A stretch of 64,000 nt of DNA from Desulfovibrionaceae bacterium (GTDB taxonomy: Bacteria > Desulfobacterota > Desulfovibrionia > Desulfovibrionales > Desulfovibrionaceae): the NCBI GenBank assembly GCA_022510785.1, contig JAFLSV010000001.1:62001-126000 (forward strand), given 5' to 3'. The translations under genes and the position numbers were made by a program. This document shows, in pieces, positions 38,825 through 47,478 of this stretch. How positions within the stretch are numbered: the first letter of the stretch is position 1; every line of letters starts with the position of its first letter. Below the pieces are notes generated by a model. It had not been told where the DNA came from and did no database searches. It saw only the letters and a program-made list of their open reading frames with translations.

Positions 38825-39562
38825 TCAGCGTTTGTCAGCGGCGTGTTCCTGGCGTTTCCACCAGTGCAGGCCCAGAGCCATGACGGCAGCTGTTTCCCAG
38901 CGCAGAATGCGCGTGCCCATGCTCAGCGTCTTAAACCCCGCGTTCTCCAAAGTGTGAACCTCACGAGGGCTGAAGCCTCCTTCCGGGCCCACCACGCAAA
39001 CCGTATCACCGGGCAAGCCAAGGGCTTCGTCATCAAGAAACGCCTGATGCGCATAATCGCTTTCCACAAGCGCCTGTTTATGGGCGCAATCTTTGGCAGC
39101 GGCGATTAATTCATCCACCCCTCCGGGCAGGGTGCGCAGCTCTGGCAGCCAGGGATTTCGGCATTGCTTGGCTCCGGCGATCAACTGTCCTTCCCATTTG
39201 GCGTGGATATCACCGGGCACGGGGAACTGGCTGCGATCAGCCTGCCAGAACCACAGGGCGGAGGCTTCCAGTTCCACAGCCTTTTCCAGAATCCATCCCC
39301 GCCGGGCGGCTTTGCCCCAGCCCGCCGCCAGAATGACCCGCGACCCGGGTTCAGGGTGCGTGCGTTCGCGGAGAATCGCAAGCTCCACGCTCTGCCTAGA
39401 TGTTTTAACTATGCGGCACACGGCTTCCCGGCCCCGTCCGTCCAGCAGTGTCACGTCCTCACCGGGCTTCAGCCGCAGCACGCGCAGCAGATGATGGGCC
39501 TCGCTTCCTTCGAGAAAAAGATGCTGTGCCCAGGCGTTCGGGGGCAGAAAAAAGCTGTGCAT
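38825..39562 (-). CDS. rsmE: 16S rRNA (uracil1498-N3)-methyltransferase
   Basis: HHLLRVLRLKPGEDVTLLDGRG, VVGPEGGFSPREV, LSMGTRILRWETA. Confidence 0.95.
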   Translation of the reverse strand: MHSFFLPPNAWAQHLFLEGSEAHHLLRVLRLKPGEDVTLLDGRGREAVCRIVKTSRQSVELAILRERTHPEPGSRVILAAGWGKAARRGWILEKAVELEASALWFWQADRSQFPVPGDIHAKWEGQLIAGAKQCRNPWLPELRTLPGGVDELIAAAKDCAHKQALVESDYAHQAFLDDEALGLPGDTVCVVGPEGGFSPREVHTLENAGFKTLSMGTRILRWETAAVMALGLHWWKRQEHAADKR

Positions 39563-39604
39563 GGGAAGTCTCCCTGTCCGGGCTTTGCGTATGGAGCGGG
39601 CCAG

Positions 39605-41359
39605 TCAGGCAGCCGCCTCATCGCTGGCCTGATGAGTTTTGCGTATGGCGTTGAAATCATCGAGCAGCACCACCAGGCGGCCATATTTGCGCCGTACCTC
39701 CTGCCCGGCCCTGGTCAGAGACTGTTCCGCCTTTTCCACATAATGGCGTCGCAGATAGCGATCGTTCAGCATGGCTTCAATATGGTGAATAGTGGCCGCT
39801 ACCAAATCGTCGAAGTAAACGGAAACCTCAAATTTTAATTCCTGCAGAAGGGTCAATGCTTCAGACAGCATACGATCATAATTGAGGTGCTCATTCCGAT
39901 ACACACGGGTTCGTATTTCTTCCAGGCAGCGAATTTTACGGGCTTGCTGAATATAACGATAGCGTTTGCGCACTTCCTGTTTGAGGTCAGCCAGTTCATC
40001 CAGACTGTCAGAATGATCAAGATTGGCAAAATAATTGTCAAGAACTTTGCCCGTATTGGTAAAAAACTCCTCACTATAGCCTATAATGCGCCGCTGATGC
40101 TTGGTCAACCAGACGTACAGGAATTTGAGGCGTTTTTCATCGGTATCGGTATTTTCTACAATCTCCGTGCGTTTGAACACGACACGGCCCGTGTATTCGC
40201 CGCGAACAATATCGTTGAGGCGCAAAATGAGGTTGGTGGAATCACGGATGATATTCAGCCCGTCGATATTTTCACCGGTCAACGGGTGGATGATCTGCTG
40301 AGACAGGACAGACAGGGCGCGATCCTGGCGCACGTTGTCCGGATCATAGGAGTGCTGGCGATAGCATACCCGCAGCAGGGCCACCCTGTTTTTTTCATCC
40401 ACAAAGGCGCTGCTTTCATGCAGGGTATCCAGCACCTCTTTCTGATCTTCATCGATACGGATAAGAGCGATTTTTTCCACATGGGGGTAGCGGGTGGCCG
40501 TGCCGTCGTTCCAGATGGACGTGATCACTCTGTCCGACTGGCCCAGCACCCGGATAAGAAAACGCTCGCCCATCTTATGAAGCCGTCTTGCGAAAAGCGC
40601 GGCAGACGAACGCCGCTCAGACGCCACGGGGAAGCCATACAGTTCCATAAGAAACTGCATGACAAAAGAACGGTTGCGTTCGTACAGGTCGTTGTTGCCC
40701 ATCTGGAATTTTCCGATACGCATGCCAAATCGTTTGAGTTCACCATCAATATCAGAGGGCAGTGATGCGAAGACCCCGGCCATCTGGAAGTGATCATAGG
40801 CATTTTTGGCCAGGACATGAGCGCGATCCATGCATAATATATAGGGCAATAGTGAAGGGTATAATTCCAAAGCTGTTGTATCAAGGCGCTGAAATTCTTT
40901 CCTGAACTGATCATGGAGAGTACGTGGCAAACGTGTCAGCAGTGTTTGCATATTAGAACCAAGTATAGTGCTTTCAAGAGGACAACATGGCCCACGCGCT
41001 ATATCCAGTAAATCAGTGACAGGGTGAATAATATCATACTGAAAAATTTCATTAAATGACAAAAGAGGACGATCAAACACTAAAAGAGAAAAACCTGGGA
41101 GGTTGTGATATTCGTATACATCAGGCTCAAAAGAAGGTAATAAGGAGCGAGGCTCTACAAGTGGGTATTCTTTCCATTCAGAAAACGGTCTGATAAGACA
41201 TTCTCTTATATGAACAAAGTCAAGAAAAAGTTTAAGTTCCATCATGCTTGTGATAGAAAGCCCGTCACAAAAGATGGCTTCGTCCGCAAAAAACGGCCAT
41301 TTTCCCGAAGAAAAGGCTTTTTTCCAGTCAATCACGACGTATATTCCCCTTCGCAGCAA
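39605..41359 (-). CDS. hypothetical protein, 584 aa, family not recognised
   Basis: long uninterrupted minus-strand ORF; the opposite strand has only shorter ORFs; charged helical C-terminus. Confidence 0.75.
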   Translation of the reverse strand: MLRRGIYVVIDWKKAFSSGKWPFFADEAIFCDGLSITSMMELKLFLDFVHIRECLIRPFSEWKEYPLVEPRSLLPSFEPDVYEYHNLPGFSLLVFDRPLLSFNEIFQYDIIHPVTDLLDIARGPCCPLESTILGSNMQTLLTRLPRTLHDQFRKEFQRLDTTALELYPSLLPYILCMDRAHVLAKNAYDHFQMAGVFASLPSDIDGELKRFGMRIGKFQMGNNDLYERNRSFVMQFLMELYGFPVASERRSSAALFARRLHKMGERFLIRVLGQSDRVITSIWNDGTATRYPHVEKIALIRIDEDQKEVLDTLHESSAFVDEKNRVALLRVCYRQHSYDPDNVRQDRALSVLSQQIIHPLTGENIDGLNIIRDSTNLILRLNDIVRGEYTGRVVFKRTEIVENTDTDEKRLKFLYVWLTKHQRRIIGYSEEFFTNTGKVLDNYFANLDHSDSLDELADLKQEVRKRYRYIQQARKIRCLEEIRTRVYRNEHLNYDRMLSEALTLLQELKFEVSVYFDDLVAATIHHIEAMLNDRYLRRHYVEKAEQSLTRAGQEVRRKYGRLVVLLDDFNAIRKTHQASDEAAA

Positions 41360-41606
41360 CTTTTTTTATTTTTTGGTTTTGTGCCTCGTGTTCCTGCCTC
41401 ACTCATATTTCGGTTTTTTTTCTAGCACAAAAAAGGACGATATTCCAGTACCTGAATCGCATCTTTCCCCAGCGGGAAGGGTAAAAATATACGAAAGCGC
41501 ATTATCAGCGACTTAATTTTCTGATCGAACCCTTGGGAAACGGCTTGCCCCAAACCCGCCTGCTTGGTACAAGAAAACACCCAAACCCCTTAGCCAGGCT
41601 GTTCCC

Positions 41607-42650
41607 ATGATTGCCCAAACTCCTGCACAATCCCTGCTTGCCCTGGTGGCCAGTGTTTTTGATGCGTATTCCGTCGTGCTGTTTCAAACCGATGACGAAA
41701 GCGGGCAAAGTGAGGCCCGCCTGAGTGCGTGTTTCAGCCAGGGCGGGCAGATTGCCCACGGCGCGTCTGTGCCCCCCGGAAAGGGTCTGGTTGGCTGGAT
41801 ACTTCGCAACAAGGCTCCGCTTCTGGTGGATTCCATTGACCAGAACCAGGCTTTTTTGGGGTATTATCAGGAAGGAGACGAGCCGGACATCCGTTCCTTT
41901 ATGGGCTGCCCCGTGCCCGGCGGGGGCGCCTTGTGCGTGGACAGCACCCGGGCGGGCGCTTTTGCGGGCAGCCGCCAGAAGCTTCTGCCCCTGTTTGCGC
42001 ACATGATTCCGCAGTTGCAAAATCTGGCCCTGCACAGCGATCATAACCGGGAAGTCAGCGTATACTTCCATGCCCTGGAACGCATGGCCGAGCTGCGCAC
42101 CTCGTATGCGGGCTGGGGTGAATATCTCGACAGGCTGCTGGCGCTGCTCAAAGAGGTCACAGATTTTGACTACGCGGCCTTCACGTCACGGGTGGAGGGC
42201 AGCGCGGAGTATATTGTGGAAGGTGAATGTCCGCCCCTGCTCACCAAAGACGGCAATCGCGCGGAATTGCCGGTTAACAGCGGCATCGTGGGCTGGGTGT
42301 TCCGCAATGAGGAAGGAGTGCATAATGATGGCGTCGGCGGGCAGGGCGCCACTCCCATATTCGGCAAAAATCCATTGGTGCCGGACTTTGCGGCCGCCAT
42401 CTGCCTGCCGGTGACCGTGGAGGGCTGCACATGCGGCGTATTGTGTCTTGCCGCGTTAAAGCCGCATCCCGTAAGTCCTGAACTGCGTTCCTTCCTGCAT
42501 ATGACGGCGGATGAGATGGCGCGGCAGCTGGATTGTATCGCACTGCGCTACCGAATCCACAATCTTCTGCCCCGGGCCTCGCTGCAGCGGAGCGGGGCGG
42601 TGCCTTTTGATCCGGACGCGCCGCCCGTGCCCGGAACCGACGCCGATTAA
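41607..42650 (+). CDS. tandem GAF-like domain protein
   Basis: GKGLVGWILRNKAPLLVDS and SGIVGWVFRNEEGVHNDG repeats, GAF-like; no output domain recognised. Confidence 0.75.
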   Translation: MIAQTPAQSLLALVASVFDAYSVVLFQTDDESGQSEARLSACFSQGGQIAHGASVPPGKGLVGWILRNKAPLLVDSIDQNQAFLGYYQEGDEPDIRSFMGCPVPGGGALCVDSTRAGAFAGSRQKLLPLFAHMIPQLQNLALHSDHNREVSVYFHALERMAELRTSYAGWGEYLDRLLALLKEVTDFDYAAFTSRVEGSAEYIVEGECPPLLTKDGNRAELPVNSGIVGWVFRNEEGVHNDGVGGQGATPIFGKNPLVPDFAAAICLPVTVEGCTCGVLCLAALKPHPVSPELRSFLHMTADEMARQLDCIALRYRIHNLLPRASLQRSGAVPFDPDAPPVPGTDAD

Positions 42651-42710
42651 TAGCGGAAATATTGCCGCCATCAAGGGGTGTCTCCGCGCATGGAACGGCG
42701 GAGTACCCGT

Positions 42711-43298
42711 TCACACCCCGCTGGCAAACAGGCGGCGCGTCTTGCCGAATACCCAGCCCGACCGGACGGCCCATATCAGTTCAGGCGTCAGCAAGTCCGG
42801 CTGATGGCGAACCAGACCCTGCAATTCATCGGCGTCAACGAACATGCCGTCGCACACAATTTCAGGGGCAGGGGACGGGGGTGACGAGCCTGCCCCGGTC
42901 AGAAAAAAGGTGGCGGACAGGCTGGCTCCGCCGCTGTCTGTATACGGGAGGGAGGCCACGGAACGAATAGTGGCGACCTCAATGCCGAGCCGTTGGCGCA
43001 ACTCGCGCAGGGCCGCTCCCTCCAGCGATTCCCCGGCCAGCACGTCACCGGTGACGGAAATATCCCATAAGCCCGGATGACGAGCCAGGCGCGGGGCGCG
43101 CCGGGTCAAAAAAAGCTGGCCGCGACTGTCCCGCACACCCACAAGCACAATACGCCGGGGCAGTTTGCGGCGCAGGGCGGCACTCAACGGAGTAAGCATC
43201 AGGGGACGGTCATACCCGTCGGCAATCTCCACCAGAGACCCCAGGTCAGGAGGGGGATTGATATACGGGCAGTCGGACAGAGAACGGACAAAGCGCAT
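42711..43298 (-). CDS. NUDIX hydrolase
   Basis: LWDISVTGDVLAGESLEGAALRELRQRLGI matches a (degenerate) Nudix box. Confidence 0.85.
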   Translation of the reverse strand: MRFVRSLSDCPYINPPPDLGSLVEIADGYDRPLMLTPLSAALRRKLPRRIVLVGVRDSRGQLFLTRRAPRLARHPGLWDISVTGDVLAGESLEGAALRELRQRLGIEVATIRSVASLPYTDSGGASLSATFFLTGAGSSPPSPAPEIVCDGMFVDADELQGLVRHQPDLLTPELIWAVRSGWVFGKTRRLFASGV

Positions 43299-43344
43299 GC
43301 GGATACCGGTATGGCGTCAGGCGGACTTGCCCGGCGGAGGAAAG

Positions 43345-43839
43345 ATGAAAACGGCAGTCTTTACGAGGCTGGGGCCAGACGATATGGCCGCTGTGGCTGA
43401 ACTGGAAGCACGTTGCTTTTCATCCCCATGGCGGGAGGATCAGCTGCGGGCGGCTCTTCTTTCGCCTCATTTCAGCGCGTATGGCATGAAAGGTCAAGAC
43501 CGGCTGTTCGCCTATATTTCTTTGAATCTGGTTCCCGGTGAAATCGAGGTGCTGAATATTGCCACCCATCCGGAATACAGGCGGCGCGGTCTGGCGCGGG
43601 CCCTGCTGCGCTGCGCCCTGAAGGCTGCGGCGCCCGTTGTGGAGCGGGGATACGGCGTGCGCGCCTTTCTGGAAGTCAGGGTTGGCAATGTCCCGGCTCT
43701 GGGCTTGTACCGATCGCTGGGCTTTGCCCGTGTGGGAGCGCGCAAAGGCTATTACCGCGATACAGGCGAAGATGCGCTGATTCTCCGTGTCGATCTGAGC
43801 GCCGTACCTGCCGCGGCGGAAAATGACGCCACACTGTGA
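43345..43839 (+). CDS. rimI: ribosomal protein S18-alanine N-acetyltransferase
   Basis: ATHPEYRRRGLARALLRCAL, FLEVRVGNVPALGLYRSLGFARVGARKGYY. Confidence 0.9.
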   Translation: MKTAVFTRLGPDDMAAVAELEARCFSSPWREDQLRAALLSPHFSAYGMKGQDRLFAYISLNLVPGEIEVLNIATHPEYRRRGLARALLRCALKAAAPVVERGYGVRAFLEVRVGNVPALGLYRSLGFARVGARKGYYRDTGEDALILRVDLSAVPAAAENDATL

Positions 43840-43892
43840 TGCCGGGTGACGGACATCCCGACTTGGGGGAGGGCACGGTGCGCGTTCCATGG

Positions 43893-43928
43893 CAAAAAGC
43901 GCCGCCTCTGAAATACGGGGCGGCGCCT
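43893..43928 (-). terminator. rho-independent-like terminator after secG
   Basis: minus strand ggcgccgcc...ggcggcgcTTTTTgcc. Confidence 0.65.
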
Positions 43929-43963
43929 TGATTCATGCGATGTATGCCTGGGGCGTCAGAGGG

Positions 43964-44467
43964 TCAGGATGTGGAACCGCTTTCGTTCTTTGGCGCTTCG
44001 GATACTGGCGCCGTCTCGGCTTCGTCTGGGACTGGGGCCGCCGCTTCGGAACCTGGCGTGACTGCTGCGCCGGCCGGGCTTTCCGGGGTTGATGGTTCCG
44101 AGGCCTGGGTGACATCAGCCTGGGGAGCCCCTGCCTGTGGCGCGGCCTCAGTTCCGGCGGGCGCTGTGGTCACCGGCGCGGGGGGCGGCATCACTTCGTC
44201 TCCGAAGCGCACATCCAGGATGCTTGAGCCCTTATCATGACCTGTACTGGTCATGATGTTGTAAAACAGTGAGGTGGCGATGAACAAAACGGCCAGAACG
44301 GTGGTGAGCTTGACCAGAATACCGCCCGCCCCGGCACTGCCAAAGACAGAGCTGTTGCCACCGCCGCCGAAAATGACGCCCATGCCTTCACGCCCGGCCT
44401 GCAACAGCACCAGTATGACCAGCACGACACAGACAATAACATGAAGGGTCAGAATGGCTGTCTGCAC
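43964..44467 (-). CDS. secG: preprotein translocase subunit SecG
   Basis: VQTAILTLHVIVCVVLVILVLLQAGREGMGVIFGGGGNSSVFGSAGAGGILVKLTT; GTG start 44467 with AAGGAG. Confidence 0.93.
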   Translation of the reverse strand: MQTAILTLHVIVCVVLVILVLLQAGREGMGVIFGGGGNSSVFGSAGAGGILVKLTTVLAVLFIATSLFYNIMTSTGHDKGSSILDVRFGDEVMPPPAPVTTAPAGTEAAPQAGAPQADVTQASEPSTPESPAGAAVTPGSEAAAPVPDEAETAPVSEAPKNESGSTS

Positions 44468-44483
44468 GTTTCGCTCCTTGCTT

Positions 44484-45239
44484 TCAGGCCGTGACAATCC
44501 TGATAAAATTTTCAGCCTGCAAAGAAGCACCACCTACCAGCACTCCGTCAACATTGTCAAGAGCCAGAATGGCCGCCGCGTTGTCAGGTTTGACACTTCC
44601 GCCATACAGCACCCTGATGTTCTGCGCCTGTGAACCGAGAAAGTCCTTCAGCAGGCCGCGAACCAGGCCATGGGCGTCCGCAATATCCTCAGACAGGGCG
44701 GTTTTTCCCGTGCCTATGGCCCATACGGGCTCGTAGGCCACGGCCAGGGCATCGGGGCTGAAGCCCTCAGGCAGATCAGCCAGGCCTTCGCGCAGCTGTT
44801 CCGTCAGCACGTCTTTCAGTTTACCCGCTTCGCGTTCGTCCAGGGTTTCCCCGACGCACAGGGTTACACGCAGGCCGTGCCTGAGGGCAAAGCCGGTTTT
44901 TTGTCCCACAAAGGCATTGCTTTCACCCAAAATGTGCCGGCGTTCCGAGTGGCCGGTCAAGACCCATGTCGCGCCGCAGGCGCTGATCATGCGCGCTGAA
45001 ATTTCGCCGGTAAACGCGCCCTCCTCGGCGGGGTACAGATTCTGCGCGCCCACCATGGCGCCGGATAAGGCGTTCATGGCTCTGGCAACGGCTTCCAGTG
45101 CGGTGAAGGGCGCAAAAACCAGCACGTCGCGCCCGGCGGGACAGGCGCCGCCCAGTTTTTCGGCAAGGCTCGTCACTGTGGCGGCAGCTTCAGGGCCAGT
45201 TTTGAACATTTTCCAGTTAGCGGCAATCAATGTTTGCAT
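44484..45239 (-). CDS. tpiA: triosephosphate isomerase
   Basis: IAANWKM, LTGHSERRHILGE, AYEPVWAIGTGKTA, VLYGGSVKPDN. Confidence 0.97.
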   Translation of the reverse strand: MQTLIAANWKMFKTGPEAAATVTSLAEKLGGACPAGRDVLVFAPFTALEAVARAMNALSGAMVGAQNLYPAEEGAFTGEISARMISACGATWVLTGHSERRHILGESNAFVGQKTGFALRHGLRVTLCVGETLDEREAGKLKDVLTEQLREGLADLPEGFSPDALAVAYEPVWAIGTGKTALSEDIADAHGLVRGLLKDFLGSQAQNIRVLYGGSVKPDNAAAILALDNVDGVLVGGASLQAENFIRIVTA

Positions 45240-45359
45240 ACCATGCTCCTGACAAGCGGAAATTGTCTGTTTTTATCCTTGCTGGCTCCAAAAGACAAGA
45301 CATTTTGCCTCCAGGAACTCCGCCAGGCGGATACCTGCGCCTCTGTCTGCCGGGAGCTT

Positions 45360-46172
45360 TCAGAGTCGCACCGCAGAGGGGCAGGCGTCCTGGAACAGGC
45401 GGATGGATCTGGCCAGACCGCTTTCCTCATCAATGTCAAGCAGCGCGCCGTTAAGGCAGGCACGGCCCCTGGCTGGTTTAAAGGCTGCGGGCCGCTGGCT
45501 GAGAAAGCGGGACAGCACGGCGTCGGCATCCATGCCCAGGGCCGACGGCTCCACGCCGCACATGCCCAGATCGCTCAAAAAGGCTGTGCCCTTGGGCAGA
45601 ATTTGCGCGTCGGCCGTCTGCACATGGGTATGCGTGCCCAGTACGGCGCTCACCCGGCCATCCAGGGCCCAGCCAAGAGCTTTCTTTTCGCTGGTGGCTT
45701 CGGCATGGAAGTCCACCAGGCGCACAGGGGGGGCCTGCATCTCGTCCCACTGCCTGACATGCTCCAGGGCGACAGCAAAGGGATTGGGAAGGGGCTCCAT
45801 GAAGGTGGTTCCCTGAAGGTTCAGGATGAGCAGCCGGCGTCCGTCCGGCAGCGTCAGATCCGTGTGTCCCCGCCCCGGCGCGGGAAAAGGGATATCCGGA
45901 TAATTGGCGGGACGCACAATACGCCGATCCGACTCCAGACGGGCATAGACTTCGCGGTGTTTCCACACATGGTTGCCCGAGGTCACCACATCCACCCCGG
46001 CGGCGAAGACTTCGTCCAGTGTGTCCGGTGTCATGCCCGTGCCGCCGGCCATATTTTCACCGTTGATCAGCACACAATCCAGGCGAAGCTCCCGCCTGAG
46101 CGCGGGCAGTCGTTCCTTGAGAGCCAGCCGCCCGGGCTTGCCCACCACATCGCCCAATGCCAGTATGTTCAT
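45360..46172 (-). CDS. YmdB-type metallophosphoesterase
   Basis: MNILALGDVVGKPGR, LINGENMAGGTGMT, VVTSGNHVWKHRE, VDFHAEATSEKKALGWALDGRVSAVLGTHTHVQTAD. Confidence 0.92.
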   Translation of the reverse strand: MNILALGDVVGKPGRLALKERLPALRRELRLDCVLINGENMAGGTGMTPDTLDEVFAAGVDVVTSGNHVWKHREVYARLESDRRIVRPANYPDIPFPAPGRGHTDLTLPDGRRLLILNLQGTTFMEPLPNPFAVALEHVRQWDEMQAPPVRLVDFHAEATSEKKALGWALDGRVSAVLGTHTHVQTADAQILPKGTAFLSDLGMCGVEPSALGMDADAVLSRFLSQRPAAFKPARGRACLNGALLDIDEESGLARSIRLFQDACPSAVRL

Positions 46173-46984
46173 GCCTGTTCCCGGTTGGTTTGAGGACTAA
46201 GTGCGGGATGCAGCAAAGTCCGCAGATAGAGAACGGCCTTTTCTATTTCCGGAAGCCGGGGCAGGCCGTCCAGTATCGTGTCCATCACCCCGCTGTGCGC
46301 CAGGGCTGAACGGGTGGCGGGAAAATTCAGCTCGTGCAGCCAGGTGCCAAGCAACAGCCGGAAGTCATTGACGTAGCGCAGATCGCTGTAACGGATGACC
46401 CGGCCCGCCAGCACATCCGCCACAACGGAAGCTGTCCAGGCCTGCGGCTCGTCGCGCACATGCAGAAGCACCGAATCCTTTTCCGGCAGTGCGTTGTCCA
46501 GATGTCCCGCTATAATCCGCAGGATATCAAGCTTATCCGCCTCGCGCACCATGTCGGTGATCAGGCGGGCTCCAGGCGTCAAGTCCGGGGGCAGGGTATG
46601 CTGGTTGTGCAACCCGATGGCTGTTTCCGCAAGTGTCCGCACCCGATCCGCCTCGTGCCGGAAAAAGCCCTGTTCGTGAATAAGCTCTAGCCCAAGTTGG
46701 GCGTGGTTGACAGAGTGGGCGTCCACAAAGGTGTGGTAATCGCGGAACTGGGGAAAACGTCCGCAGTCGTGGTACAAGGCCGCGAGCACAGCCGCCCGGG
46801 CCAGATCCTTGTCCTTGGCAAGCTCAGAGGAAGGACGCTCCAGCGTGACCAGAAGCTCCACATGTTCAAGCACCTGAAACGAGTGTTCCACCTTAAGGCG
46901 CAAGGGGCCGTTTTCCACGCCCACGGTATAGGGCTCCACAAAGGCCAGGAACTGCTCACGATGTCCTGTAATATCAATGTTCAT
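46169..46984 (-). CDS. HD domain protein
   Basis: VEHSFQVLEHVELL...LYHDCGRFPQFRDYHTFVDAHSVNHAQLGLELI. Confidence 0.85.
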   Translation of the reverse strand: MNIDITGHREQFLAFVEPYTVGVENGPLRLKVEHSFQVLEHVELLVTLERPSSELAKDKDLARAAVLAALYHDCGRFPQFRDYHTFVDAHSVNHAQLGLELIHEQGFFRHEADRVRTLAETAIGLHNQHTLPPDLTPGARLITDMVREADKLDILRIIAGHLDNALPEKDSVLLHVRDEPQAWTASVVADVLAGRVIRYSDLRYVNDFRLLLGTWLHELNFPATRSALAHSGVMDTILDGLPRLPEIEKAVLYLRTLLHPALSPQTNREQA

Positions 46985-47252
46985 GCGTATCCCCGGCGCT
47001 CTTCAGGCCGTTTTCGGCACTGTCCGCGCGTTTTTCCTCAGTCAAAGCGTATTTGCTGCGCCACGCATGCAGCCGGGCCTCACGGGCGGCGGCTTCCCCG
47101 GCGCGTATTTCCTGGTTGCGCCGATCCCAGGCGGGATCGCGGAACAGGCCCCGCGGGCCGAACAGAGCGCGCAGCAGGAGAACCACAGCCCCGCATATCG
47201 CCAGCATGACGACATAGCCGCCCCAGCGGCTCAAGAACAGACTTTCCAGCAT
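46974..47252 (-). CDS. small membrane protein, function unknown
   Basis: single N-terminal TM segment YVVMLAICGAVVLLLRALF; overlaps the HD gene. Confidence 0.55.
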   Translation of the reverse strand: MLESLFLSRWGGYVVMLAICGAVVLLLRALFGPRGLFRDPAWDRRNQEIRAGEAAAREARLHAWRSKYALTEEKRADSAENGLKSAGDTHEH

Positions 47253-47478
47253 AATATACTGATTTTATTAAAAATAACTTCAGGATGGCCAGGGTCACGG
47301 CGTGAATCCTGCCCCATCCAGGCACTGAAAGCAAGACTCGCCTTTCTTCAGACGGGCCGCACGGCTTCGCACGTCATCGGGGATACCTATTTAAATGGTT
47401 GCCTCCCGGGCTTTGCGCAGGTATTCTGATTAAGTCTGCCTTCCTTCCTCCGGCTTTCTAACTGGGAAAAACACCGTT

